A stretch of DNA of 64,000 bases, taken from NCBI RefSeq assembly GCF_932294415.1, contig NC_065545.1, positions 42,942,327-43,006,326 of the forward strand, written 5' to 3'. Positions 24,570-36,225 of the stretch are shown piece by piece (within the stretch, counting starts at the first letter, position 1; every line of letters begins with the position of its first letter). A program made the translations under genes and the position numbers. The stretch is from Quercus robur. Taxonomy: Eukaryota; Streptophyta; Magnoliopsida; Fagales; Fagaceae. The notes beneath the pieces were generated by a model. It searched no databases, was not told where the DNA came from, and was given only the letters and a program-made list of their open reading frames with translations.

Positions 24570-25596
24570 TTCATCGTATTTAACAGCAATTCTGGCAAAT
24601 GATTATAAATAAACTTTGCATATCCTTAAACTTTTTCATTTCAAACAAAAGTTCTAGTAGCACTGACTGTCCTTGAGGACTGAATTTTGTAAGATTGTAT
24701 AATGAAGGTATAGAGAATGTGTGTGACTCTTTGCTCTTCAAGCATATCTTATAAAGTTTCAAGCAGGCTGTAAATAAAACATTGAAGTTGCTGCTGTTCG
24801 CTATCCTAGTAGAATATTTAGGAATTATTTTAAATAAACATTGTATATAGATTCAGTTAAATGGTACTGCACAAGCTTGTCCATTTTCAAAATACATAAA
24901 AGGGTGGACTAGCTTCCAGTTGCCAGAATTGTTTCTCAGATTAAGACTTGCTAATAAGTTTATAGCTATGAATTTTCACTATATTGCACCAATTTGATTG
25001 CAAGGAAACCTCATTGTCCTTAGAAAATTGAGTACAAAGTGGTAGGAGCTACAATATTTGCACTTAAAAGCAAATGCCACTTCCTGATTACTGACTTCTG
25101 AGCTAGGGGTGACATGCTCGATTTTTATAATGATACCAAGTGAGATTCTGGGCAGTTAAATTCTTTCAGTTTTGCATCATGGTGAGTTACGATTTGACGT
25201 TATTGAGATGGTAGTGGTAGGAGTGGCATTTGAGTCTGAAAAATTAAATATACATGTTGATTTAATGGTACTGGATGGATAAGAGACATTGAGATTAGTG
25301 GAGGTTAGAAGCTCCAATTTAAGTTATCCTATTTTGCTACAATTGGCCTTGGCCTGCAAATGGTTTTTCAGTTGTTTGTTTGAGTTCGGATTGTGAAACT
25401 CAAATTTAATACCACCAAAAGTATGGCCACCTTCTAGTTAGGAATGCCAAGCATGTATCAGAATCAGAATCTACCGTGTCGATGGAAGAATAAGATGTTC
25501 CAAGCTTCCTCCAGCACCAAATTGGCAAATTTTCCTTGATGTGTATCTAGTTAATTTACTTCAATAAAGCTTGTCATTTTGTGTTAAAAAAAGTTT
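24570..25596. other. Duplicated 3' flank of the reductase genes
   Basis: The first roughly 450 bp align with 11905-12350 downstream of copy 1 (TATAAATAAACTT, ATCCTTAAA, GGTATAGAGAATGTGTG, TATTGCACCAATTTGA). This shows that the tandem duplication covered the gene and its 3' flank. Possible AATAAA poly(A) signals occur near 24606 and 24774. No further gene is seen. Confidence 0.6.
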
Positions 25597-25809
25597 CAGC
25601 AGCCCTTCCATCCATAATTTTCATTAAAAGTCACATAAGCATGCAACGTCTATTTAATTCATCCAATAAAATGATGACACATTAATTTTATTAAATTATT
25701 AATTTTTTTTTGGAAAAAAAATGATGTGACATATTTTTATTGGATGAATTAAACACATGTGACAAGTTTATGTGACATTTAATAGAAATTGTGGATGAAG
25801 GGATTGCTG
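25597..25809. mobile_element. Foldback MITE
   Basis: Two arms of about 90 bp are inverted copies with scattered mismatches. The left arm begins CAGCAGCCCTTCCATCCA, and the complement of the right arm begins CAGCAATCCCTTCATCCA. Both contain TTTAATTCATCCAATAAAA. A short AT-rich loop separates them. It has no coding capacity, and the target duplication was not resolved. Confidence 0.65.
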
Positions 25810-26039
25810 ATACAAACAGAATATAACTTTGGAAAGTGAAATTTCAGTTCTGAAACTTCAGAAGTATAAAATCTAAATACTCTCAAATTTTAGGGGTGTA
25901 GTTTGTAATTTAGCCAAATATAAATTAGAAGACAAAGAAGGTTCCCATCCCACGTTGATTTGTGTGAGAATTTTTTATATAATTTTCTTGAACATTATGT
26001 ACTCCCTCTTTTTCTCTCTCATATGTCTTCTTGCAGGAG

Positions 26040-26660
26040 CAATTGGAACTTGGGAGAAGGATGGAAGGATTGTTTACCAAACCGCACAAACCGTATCAAA
26101 ACCGTTCGCAAAATGGATAACTGCACTGCACCTCAAGTAACAGTGCACCGCACTGCACCACGCCACATGGTGTAGTGCAGTTTACTGTTTTATAATAAGA
26201 AAACCACACCCTCACTATGTATTAATATATCTATTTTTTTAATATTAAATATATTATTAATAGTTTAATAATCCTATTTTTCAAAAAAACAAATTAATAA
26301 CCTAGTAAGTGTTGATTAGGAAAGCCAGTCGAAAAAAAAAAAAAAAAAAAAAAGCTTAATAGTTTAAAACTTGGCCCAAAACAAAGGGAAAATCAATTTT
26401 GGGATGGGTAGAGAAAGCCCAAAATTTGAAAAATATACTAGTTTCAAACTTTATCTTATACGCTACACTGCACATGTGATCGCAAAAATGAGGTGTAGTG
26501 CAATTATGGTTTTGGTTAAACTCTAAATTACACCACACCCTACCGCACCGCATATGTGACCGCAAAAATGAGGTGTGTACAATTATAATTTTGGCTAAAC
26601 CATACCGCAAAGCGTGGTGATAAAAATAGCCTAAAGCCGCATTACACCACGAATACCCCA
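26040..26660. repeat. Region of GTGCAGTGC-type short repeats
   Basis: CACTGCACC, GTGTAGTGCA and ACCGCAxxGC motifs recur in both orientations at 26085-26180 and 26455-26650. ATGTGACCGCAAAAATGAGGTGT-like units occur twice, near 26475 and 26552. The layout suggests a decayed DNA transposon with inverted motif clusters, but no clear ends are visible. Nothing coding is recognised. Confidence 0.35.
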
Positions 26661-26797
26661 AGATGGAATTATATGTTGGCCAATTCCCCCCCCCCCCCCC
26701 TTAAGGAATTAAAAAAAAAAAAAAAAAAAAAGAGAGAGAGATTACCAATAGGTTAATATAAATTTTATAGAAGTCTAATCAAATAGTCAAATTCATT

Positions 26798-26839
<42 letters not shown>

Positions 26840-28290
26840 CATGACATTCTTTAGTGGTTATAATTTTTTTTTTCAAGGAATCTAATACAATTCTTTTTAA
26901 ACTATGTGGCAAAAGAAAATCCACTTTTCAAATCCAAAGTAGAATAACTATATAGTCTAAGTGATAAAATATTGTCCAAGGATTTTCAGGCTTTGACTAC
27001 TTACATTCAACAATCCACTTTTCGAATTATGTGTTCAATAAACTTTGGTTTTCATAATTTTTTTATTGACTAATCATTTTTTTTTCTTCAATTTATTGTT
27101 ATAGTATTTAGTTTGTTGATCTTTGAGACAATAAAGAGTGCAAAGTCACATGAGATGTCATTAAAAAGAAAATCGTTTTTTTAAAGATATTTTGTTTTAT
27201 AAGTTTTTTGAGAGATTAATGTTGAAGATAGTTTCCTAAAATGATTCTTGATGGGTGTGTTGACTATTAGATGGATTTAAGTTACACTTGGTATCCTTCT
27301 AAAAGGATGACAACAAGGCAATATTATTTTTTCTAGGGTTTGGTTTACTTCCAATACTGTTTTAACTGGAATCTACTTTTGTTTTGACTGAAATCTCCTT
27401 TTAATGAGAAACTGTCACATTATTCACTAACTAAATAAAATGTGGAGATTAAAATTCATTATCACTTGTCATTGTATATTTAGAAAAAAATGACATGTCC
27501 AATTAAAAAAACACTGGAGGTAAGTCAAACCATTTTTTCTAACTATCAGAATAATGGAAATTAATGGTTTTAAAAAATGTGTAACTCATGTGGAGTTACA
27601 CTAGGTATAACTTATTTAATTAACTATTGCTTTGTTATTTATGGGTCAAGTAATAATTACATATTCTTGGGATTTAGTGTATTGCACAAGTTTGTTAGTA
27701 TTGTGATTTGCAAGTGCTAAATGAAGTTTTTTTTTTCTTCCAAAATTTAAATATAATTATTTAAGAGGCTAAAATTTTCTACAAAGTAAAACATGTCTCA
27801 TAATTAATGAATAAGCTAAAAATATATTATAGATACAATATGAATGCATAATTTAAATTTAATTTAATTCTAAAAAAATTAATTTAATTTTCATATAAAA
27901 CATATCTTAAATTAAGAATTATTTTGTAATTTTAATTTAGTTATATCTAAAAAAGTATTAAAAAAAATTCACTAATCTTTTTCAACAAAATAACAAACGT
28001 ATACATAATTTTTTTTCTTATAAGTCTGTTATTAAGAAAATTATCACAATGATAATTTCTTTAAATAATTAATTATTCATTAGAGTTTTCAAAGGCATAC
28101 ATAATTATGAGTAAGCATGTGTGTATGCACGTGCTTTGTATTTCATAATATTTCATTTTGATTAAGCTAGCCGTTTGACTGCCCCCCACCCCCCCCCCCC
28201 CCCCTCTCCCCAAATATATAATTCTTTCTAATGATCACAATGATAGCTTCCTAAAATAATTATTCATTGGTGTTTTCAAACACACACACA

Positions 28291-28344
<54 letters not shown>

Positions 28345-28632
28345 TTTCATTTTGGTTCTTAACCCCCCCGGGTGGTGTGTGAATCTAGTTCTGTCTGCAC
28401 AATAGTGTAAGTAAATTTCTTTAAAATAAATATTGTTTTCCTAGAATGCATTTTGAGCAATCACATGTGACATTTTAATCCAATCTTGAATGTAAAAAAA
28501 GTCAACAAGAAAAAAATACAGACAATGATTAATAATTTTGATTTCTCAATTTAAGTTTGGAGGCTAAATGATGGAAAAAGAAGGTGTTAGGAATATTGGG
28601 GTTTAGAGACAAGTAATGATTTTTTTTTCTTG
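26661..28632. other. AT-rich intergenic DNA
   Basis: No gene is recognised. It contains long A runs (26710-26731, 26802-26837), C runs (26686-26700, about 28189-28204), a (TA)n tract at 28298-28327, and near 27570-27625 a short match (GTGTAACT...AGTTACACTAGGTATAACTT) to the GTTACACC repeat family found at 39.6 and 52 kb. Confidence 0.5.
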
Positions 28633-28637
28633 ATATA

Positions 28638-29278
28638 TGTGGGGCCCAGTAGTTTATGGGCCGGGCCCACTTATTCATGGGGAGCCTAAGGCCCAAGCCG
28701 AAGAAGGTTATAGTCCAAACTCAATAACGTAAAGCACAAATTGGCCCGGAGAAGCAGCCGAGGACAGTGCAGTCCTCGGCTAACCCAAAGCTCCACCAAG
28801 AAGAGGGGCAAAAACGGTATAGGGACAAACTTGAAAGAAAATCTAAAATATCTAGGAAAGGCTGCCCTTACTACCTTCCCTATACCTAGCTCTGCACCTA
28901 ACAGAGCCGTATGCTTTAGCTTTATCAACCACTCCCAACGACTTTGGTCTTGGACTGACGGGACAAGTATCAGTGTTGGAAAGGTTGACCCTACACGTGG
29001 ACGAAGGAAAGTGAACGCAGGCTAGTATAAAAGAAAAAATAAGTAATCTGGAGAGGAGGCTGGGAAGACTGGCCAAAAAGGAAGGGCCTCCCAGTCCACC
29101 TCCAGGAGAAAGACTCCAAGGGTGAAGACTCCTCAATCATATATGAGCACCACAAAAACCCACCGCTGGGTAGCCGAGGCCTAGCCTTTCGAACCCACTC
29201 TCTACAAATGATATTGTCTGGGCCCATTCACGTGCGAACCCAACACTACTGCGGTTCGTCGCGGAACATGACCCTACA
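28638..29278 (+). repeat. 5' LTR of the 7-kb element
   Basis: 641 bp, TG...CA ends. A TATA box TATAAAAG lies at 29026-29033 and probably drives the element transcript. The end CTCTACAAATgatattg...TACA resembles the LTR end of the minus-strand element at 50334 (CTCTACAAAT...TACA). Confidence 0.9.
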
Positions 29279-29280
29279 AT

Positions 29281-29298
29281 TGGCGCCGTCTGTGGGGA
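29281..29298 (+). promoter_or_regulatory. Primer-binding site of the 7-kb element
   Basis: TGGCGCCGTCTGTGGGGA begins two bases (AT) after the LTR. The TGGCGCC core fits the 3' end of a plant tRNA-Asp; the rest matches less well. The same sequence with the same AT spacer is used by the Tat element on the minus strand near 50331. Confidence 0.75.
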
Positions 29299-29530
29299 AG
29301 GCTTGCGCGTTAGCTCGAGCGGCGGTGGAGTTGAGGTTCTGTCGAACAAGGGTCTGCGATGATGCCTTTATGACCGGCGACACATTGTTGTTATTCCGAC
29401 ACAATTTCCTACTAGGGGCTACGCCTCGTAATGCCAGTGGCATGGCAAGTCTAGGGGCTTTAAACGTCAAGCTAGCTTCCCTCACCTTATTCGAGGAGCT
29501 AACCTTTAGGAAGTAGATAAATTAAGAAAC

Positions 29531-32010
29531 AGAATACAAGTTTTGGACAGAACCAAGGCCTTGTATGGTCCTCGGACCCAAGCCTCTGGGAAAACCAACT
29601 ACTTACAAAGAAAATACAAGTTTTGGACAGAATCAAGGCCTTGTATGGTCCTCGGACCCAAGCCTTTGGGGAAACCAACTACTTACAAAAAGAATACAAG
29701 TTTTGGACAGAACCAAGGCCTTGTATGGTCCTCGGACCCAAGCCTCTGGGGAAACCAACTACTTACAAAGAGAATACAAGTTTTGGACAGAACCAAGGCC
29801 TCGTATGGTCCTCGGACCCAAGCCTCTGGGGAAACCAACTACTTACAAAGAGAATACAAGTTTTGGACAGAACCAAGGCCTTGTATGGTCCTCGGACCCA
29901 AGCCTCTGGGGAAACCAACTACATACAAAGAGAATACAAGTTTTGGACAGAACCAAGGCCTTGTATGGTCCTCGGACCCAAGCCTCTGGGGAAACCAACT
30001 ACTTACAAAGAGAATACAAGTTTTGGACAGAACCAAGGCCTTGTATGGTCCTCGGACCCAAGCCTCTGGGGAAACCAATTACTTACAAAGAGAATACAAG
30101 TTTTGGACAGAACCAAGGCCTTGTATGGTCCTCGGACCCAAGCCTCTGGGGAAACCAACTACTTACAAAGAGAATACAAGTTTTGGACAGAACCAAGGCC
30201 TCGTATGGTCCTCGGACCCAAGCCTCTGGGGAAACCAACTACATACAAAGAGAATACAAGTTTTGGACAGAACCAAGGCCTTGTATGGTCCTCGGACCCA
30301 AGCTTCTAGGGAAACCAACTACTTACAAAGAGAATACAAGTTTTGGATAGAACCAAGGCCTTGTATGGTCCTCGGACCCAAGCCTCTGGGGAAACCAACT
30401 ACTTACAAAGAGAATACAAGTTTTGGACAGAACCAAGGCCTTATATGGTCCTCGGACCCAAGCCTCTAGGGAAACCAACTACTTACAAAGAGAATACAAG
30501 TTTTGGACAGAACCAAGGCCTTGTATGGTCCTCGGATCCAAGCATCTGGGGAAACCAATTACTTACAAAGAGAATACAAGTTTTGGACAGAACCAAGGCC
30601 TTGTATGGACCTCGGACCCAAGCCTCTGGGGAAACCAACTACTTACAAAGAGAATACAAGTTTTGGACAGAACCAAGGCCTTGTATGGTCCTCAGACCCA
30701 AGCCTCTGGGGAAACCAACTGCTTACAAAGAGAATACAAGTTTTGGACAGAACCAAGGCCTTGTATGGTCCTCGGATCCAAGCATCTGGGGAAACCAATT
30801 ACTTACAAAGAGAATACAAGTTTTGGACAGAACCAAGGCCTTGTATGGACCTCGGACCCAAGCCTCTAGGGAAACCAACTACTTACAAAGAGAATACAAG
30901 TTTTGGACAGAACCAAGGCCTTGTATGGTCCTCAGACCCAAGCCTCTGGGGAAACCAACTGCTTACAAAGAGAATACAAGTTTTGGACAGAACCAAGGCC
31001 TTGTATGGTCTTTGGACCCAAGCCTCTGGGGAAACCAATTACTTGCAAAGAGAATACAAGTTTTGGACAGAACCAAGGCCTTGTATGGTCCTCGGATCCA
31101 AGCCTCTGGGGAAACCAACTGCTTACAAAGAGAATACAAGTTTTGGACAGAACCAAGGCCTTGTATGGTCCTCGGATCCAAGCCTCTGGGGAAACCAACT
31201 GCTTACAAAGAGAATACAAGTTTTGGACAGAACCAAGGCCTTGTATGGTCCTCGGACCCAAGCCTCTGGGGAAACCAACTGCTTACAAAGAGAATACAAG
31301 TTTTGGACAGAACCAAGGCCTTGTATGGTCCTCGGATCCAAGCCTCTGGGGAAACCAACTGCTTACAAAGAGAATACAAGTTTTGGACAGAACCAAGGCC
31401 TTGTATGGTCCTCGGATCCAAGCCTCTGGGGAAACCAACTACTTACAAAGAGAATACAAGTTTTGGACAGAACCAAGGCCTTGTATGGTCCTCGGACCCA
31501 AGCCTCTAGGGAAACCAACTACTTACAAAGAGAATACAAGTTTTGGACAGAACCAAGGCCTTGTATGGTCCTCGAACCCAAGCCTCTGGGGAAACCAACT
31601 ACTTACAAAAAGAATACAAGTTTTGGACAGAACCAAGGCCTTGTATGGTCTTCGGACCCAAGCCTCTGGGGAAACCAACTACTTACAAAGAGAATACAAG
31701 TTTTGGACAGAACCAAAACCTTGTATGGTCCTCGGACTCAAGCCTCTGGGGAAACCAACTACTTACAAAGAGAATACAAGTTTTGGACAGAACTAAGGCC
31801 TTGTATGGTCCTAGGACCCAAGCCTCTGGGGAAACCAACTGCTTACAAAGAGAATACAAGTTTTGGACAGAACCAAGGCCTTGTATGGTCCTCGGACCCA
31901 AGCCTCTAGGGAAACCAACTGCTTACAAAGAGAATACGAGTTTTGGACAGAACCAAGGCCTTGTATGGTCCTCGGACCCAAGCCTCTGGGGAAACCAACT
32001 ACCTAAAAGG
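29531..32010 (+). repeat. Tandem array, about 31 copies of an 80-bp unit
   Basis: The unit runs GAGAATACAAGTTTTGGACA, then GAACCAAGGCCTTGTATGGT, then CCTCGGACCCAAGCCTCTGG, then GGAAACCAACTACTTACAAA. Copies are over 90% alike. Diagnostic variants (GGATCCA for GGACCCA, GCTTAC for ACTTAC, GACCTCGG for GTCCTCGG, AGCATCTGG for AGCCTCTGG) let copies be told apart and show a duplicated three-unit block. Because 80 is not a multiple of three and the unit has no stop in any forward frame, long open frames (to 468 codons) arise in all three frames. They repeat the same 80-residue cycle and are not evidence of a gene. Confidence 0.95.
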
Positions 32011-34980
32011 AAAAACTACGTTATGTGGACCTTAGAATCTCCCCGAGGAAAACTCTCCATTAACAATTGGGTTAATTCCTGAACTACATGGATTCTTTAG
32101 TTTGCCCTCGGATCCTCAACACCAAAGGGACCATTACGGAATGGAACAACATGTTTCCAAAAGCATAATCGAAGTCATTCAATGCTTGGTCACCCCCTCG
32201 GATGAATTATTTTGAATTTATCGTTCTCGGACAGTATTCTCGCACTTATTACAGAACGTTCAACCGGTATCTCGGTTAGTTTCCTAAGTTTAACTTACTA
32301 CGAATTGTTATTATTATGTCTGGTAGTGTCGGTAAATTAGAATTAGTTGGATTGTGCTTCAAGAGTTCTTGCTCTAAATATCGCTGAGGAAAAACACACA
32401 CATGGAGCACACCTATTCACAAAGTGGTGTTGCCAAAAGAATAGTATTCAAAACAAGTAAGTAAATTTCCATCTTTACTAAAACAAAGAAATAGTACAAC
32501 GTACAATGAAAAGCTGGAATCAGCTTATGTCAAAGCTCACTACATAATTGAAAAGAAAGATACAAGAGAATAAGTTAAAGCCGAGGAAGTGGCACAGGGG
32601 AGAGATTGGCTACTGCTCCAAGACCTTGTTCTTCCTCAATGCTTTTACATGCCCATAACTCAGGCAGCAAAAGAAACCCAACTTGAGCCTCACACCGCTG
32701 AAGAAAAGGTGCAGGGAGCCGGAAGTTGAGAAGCCTTCACCAAAAATTTGCCTGCGACAGGGCAGAGGTGATGATGGCGGAGAATCTTTCTTCTGACACA
32801 CCAAAATTTTGGCATGAACAAAACCTGCTTCGGATTTTGACTAAAAGAGGGAGAAACACCCTTTCCCCTCTGTCGAAGCGGAACATTCTCTTGAATTTAT
32901 GCTTCCTTTGCCCGTACCTCACTATTCTGAGTCTCAGGAGGACACGGCGCTTCTGTGGCGGAGAGAGTTCCTTCTCCTCAACCCTCGCCTCAAACATATT
33001 ATGCTAAGGGGGGATAGCACTGGATATGGGAGTAGTGATTTGGGAGGAAACCGAAGGATTGATGCGTAGGTGAAGCAACTTTCTCTCCTATTTATTTTAA
33101 AAGATAAGGTGGTGGCATTTAATTCACGCAGCGTCCCAAGGAACGCTACAGACAAAATGGCTTCGGCTCAATCTCCAACGCCACCTGCAACCATGGGGTT
33201 AATGGAGTCTCGGGAAGGTGCACCTCGAACACTGGGACGCCAAAAAGTACCGCGTGACCAAAGACTACAGAAATACCTCTTAACTTGTGGGCCTAGTGAA
33301 TTCGCAGCCCAGGCCCATTCTGCATGGGGGCCCAGGGACAACGGCCCACGCCGAGGAATAGCCGTTGCCGAGGACAACCTCCTGCTCGGCACCTCGCGAA
33401 ATACCTAAGGAAAGGGAGAAACTGAACTACAGCCTTCGAACTCAAGCCTATGGGGAAACCAAATACCTGGATGACAAAACTAGGTTTTGGACAGAACCAA
33501 GGCGTTTTGAAGTCCTCGGACTCAAGCCTATTTGGACGCCCACTACTCGGATGGGGAAAGCCCTCGGCTCAAATACTGTGAAATGTTAAGGCCGATAAAA
33601 GTGTTAGGATGATGGTGAGACGCCCCACTATTCGGTAGCCTATGGGGGCTATTCATTCTTGCGAAAGATATGTCTTCGGATTATTACCTCCTACACCGCA
33701 TAGAGCATCCAATTCTAATCTCGGCATTGTTTTGGGTAAGTATCATTATTCACAGATAGGCATTGCTGTGTCAAATAATTCTATTAAAGTTATGGTGACA
33801 TCTTTTCATTAGCAAGTATTTTGGCCTTAGTTGTCATTGGTTCAAATGCTATATTATTATGCCGAGCAACGCTTGTAAACTTGTAAAAACATAGAAACAA
33901 AACATGCGAAGTAAAATAACAACAATTTTTATTAATATGAAAAATTATTACAACGTACAAAGAGGGGCTTAAACAAGCCTATACAAAAGGTAAACTGCCG
34001 AAGCAACAATAACATTCGCAATACAGATAAGTAAACAGTCAGGTGTCTTTTAAACTCGTCTTCAAAGTCTCTCCAATCTCTACTTTAGTATTGCTCATAT
34101 TGAGAGAAGAACCATCTTTAGAAAAAGATGAAGGAGAAGGAAGAAGAAGATGAAGGAGAATGAAGAAGAGGATGGAGGAGATGAATGAGGAAGATGGAGG
34201 ACATGAGTAAAAGAAGGAGGAGAAGAAGAGGGAAAAGATGAGAGGAAGAAGCAGGGGCACTTAGTCCCTGCCCCAGTCCTGACTCCTAACACACTGGTGC
34301 CATATTAGATATGCTCATGAGAGAGCGGGTAGTATTGATGATGTGTGTCCTCGGCTCAGTCACGCCGAAAGTGTGACGTGACGAGTCCTTGCTTCAGATT
34401 TTGGCTAAAAGAAAGGCGAGACAAGTCTTGAGTCTCCGCCATCCTTGCCCTGACCAAGCCATTTCGAGCTTCGTTAGAACATGGTATTTCTAGGAGGGGA
34501 ATGGCATTTTCATTGCTTATTACTATGGTGAGTATATTTCAGGTTAGGTAATAACCAGAGAGTAAAAGTAAACTCCGGAAGGAATCTGAGGGTTTCAAAT
34601 TTTGGTGGGATTAAAGGGATTCATCTGTGGGAGCAACAATTCTTGTTTCTTCTCTTTATATAGGGGACGAAGAGGAGAGTACTTAATGTGTTCAGATCTC
34701 CAAGGAAATCTGCAAACATGAATACGCCCGTTTCATTCCCCCACGCCATCAAAAACCGTTGAATCTGGGAGGTCTCGTAAAGGGAAGATATTAAAGACGC
34801 GCTTTAGATAACCAAACTACATAAACGCATCGTGCGCAAATCAAGGGGAACATCTTGTAGACCGGTACATTCCATGGGCAGGTGAAGAGTCGCCAGCGTC
34901 AGTCAAGGGCTGAATTAAATGAGCCATAATAAAGGCTTGTTGTTACCAAAACCCCCATCTCCAACCAAGAAGTCGGACAG
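32011..34980 (+). other. Non-coding interior of the 7-kb element
   Basis: About 3 kb without a recognisable domain. Short frames (for example at 32726-33007 and 33070-33408) have no recognisable content. TCCTCGG and GCCGAGG motifs are frequent, as in the LTRs and arrays of both LTR elements. A GGAGAAGAAG-rich purine stretch lies at 34125-34250. Its position corresponds to the antisense-gene side of the Tat element, but I see no clear homology to that gene. Confidence 0.6.
33428..33560 (+). repeat. Diverged single units of the 80-bp repeat outside the array
   Basis: Two partial units sit about 1.4 kb beyond the array in the same orientation: CTCAAGCCTATGGGGAAACCAAATAC, then a spacer, then GGTTTTGGACAGAACCAAGG, then GTCCTCGGACTCAAGCCTAT. 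They differ from the array consensus far more than array units differ from each other, so they are probably older seed copies left out of the homogenisation. Confidence 0.8.
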
Positions 34981-34983
34981 CAG

Positions 34984-34999
34984 GGTTTTGAGGGACTAT
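34984..34999 (+). promoter_or_regulatory. Polypurine tract of the 7-kb element
   Basis: GGTTTTGAGGGACTAT directly precedes the 3' LTR. The Tat element has TTTTGAGGGGCTAT at the matching place (minus strand, 40808-40795), one base different. Confidence 0.7.
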
Positions 35000-35640
35000 T
35001 GTGGGGCCCAGCAGTTTATGGACCGGGCCCACTTATTCATGGGGAGCCTAAGGCCCAAGCCGAAGAAGGTTATAATCCAAACTCAATAACGTAAAGCACA
35101 AATTGGCCCGGAGAAGCAGCCGAGGACAGTGCAGTCCTCGGCTAACCCAAAACTCCACCAAGAAGAGGGGCAAAAACTGTATAGGGACAAACTTGAAAGA
35201 AAATCTAAAATATCTAGGAAAGGCTGCCCTTACTACCTTCCCTATACCTAGCTCTGCACCTAACAGAGCCGTATGCTTTAGCTTTATCAACCACTCCCAA
35301 CGACTTTGGTCTTGGACTGACGGGATAAGTATCAGTGTTGGAAAGGTTGACCCTACACGTGGACGAAGGAAAGTGAACGCAGGCTAGTATAAAAGAAAAA
35401 ATAAGTAATCTAGAGAGGAGGCTGGGAAGACTGGCAAAAAAGGAAGGGCCTCCCAGTCCACCTCCAGGAGAAAGACTCCAAGGGTGAAGACTCCTCAATC
35501 ATATATGAGCACCACAAAAACCCACCGCTGGGTAGCCGAGGCCTAGCCTTTCGAACCCACTCTCTACAAATGATATTGTCTGGGCCCATTCACGTGCGAA
35601 CCCAACACTACTGCGGTTCGTCACGGAACGTGACCCTGCA
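35000..35640 (+). repeat. 3' LTR of the 7-kb element
   Basis: 641 bp, same length as the 5' LTR. The roughly 11 differences from it are nearly all transitions. Its end, ACCCTGCA, is followed by the ATATA duplication. Confidence 0.9.
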
Positions 35641-36225
35641 ATATATATTTATAAATGTTAGGTTTAGCAACACGTAAGGATTTAAAATTTTGGAGCTAAA
35701 TAACAAGGTTCCAATAGTTAATTATCTTGTAATTTTGTTTTTATTTGCAATGAATATGTTGAAATGGTGGCTAATTATCTAATTATTATTCAATTAAAAA
35801 TTGTATTATGTATGAGTTTTAATTATTTCAAGTGGTAATGCTTTTTATCACCGAATAAAGGACTTGTAATCGAATTCCGGCTATATATCTAATATAAACT
35901 ATTAGTCTCTTGACTTGAAGATAAAGAACCATTAATTATGAAGCAGCAGTAAAATTAATTCAAATCTTATTTTATTTATATAAAAAAAGAAAAGAAAAGA
36001 AAATATATTTTCAAGACAAGTACATAATGGTATATTATATATATATTGGAAAACAAATTGGTCTTATTTAAGTTGAGGGGGCAAATGTCCACCTCATCAT
36101 GACAGGACAATTTTTTTTTTTTTTTTTTTCTAAGCAATAAATGAGAAAGAGAAGGATAGATGAAAGTCCATCAATCCTAAAATAGATTAGGCACTTATAA
36201 TTATGCTACAACAATGTGTACTTAA
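35641..36225. other. Intergenic DNA 3' of the PLR-like gene
   Basis: AT-rich with a (TA)n tract near 36033-36046 and a T run at 36112-36129. It includes the 3' UTR of the minus-strand gene. No other feature is seen. Confidence 0.5.

Larger units (their letters stand above)
28638..35640 (+). mobile_element. 7-kb non-autonomous LTR retrotransposon (LARD-like) with an 80-bp satellite array
   Basis: Two 641-bp LTRs (28638-29278 and 35000-35640) start TGTGGGGCCC and end TACA/TGCA. They are flanked by the 5-bp duplication ATATA (28633-28637 and 35641-35645). By eye they differ at about 11 positions (1.7%), so insertion is fairly recent. A tRNA-type primer site follows the 5' LTR and a purine tract precedes the 3' LTR. 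Between them there is no gag, protease, RT or integrase. The interior holds a roughly 2.5-kb array of an 80-bp unit and about 3 kb of non-coding sequence. Movement would need proteins from another element. The primer site, purine tract and repeat unit all match the Tat-type element at 40-51 kb, its likely helper family. Confidence 0.9.

Noticed and set aside
26040-26660. CRISPR-like or tandem array of GTGCAGTGC motifs
   Set aside because: Irregular spacing and both orientations, and the genome is a plant; better read as a decayed transposon.
29543-32082. Large repetitive protein of 300-470 codons
   Set aside because: The same 80-bp unit is open in all frames and no start context or flanking exon supports translation; treated as satellite DNA.
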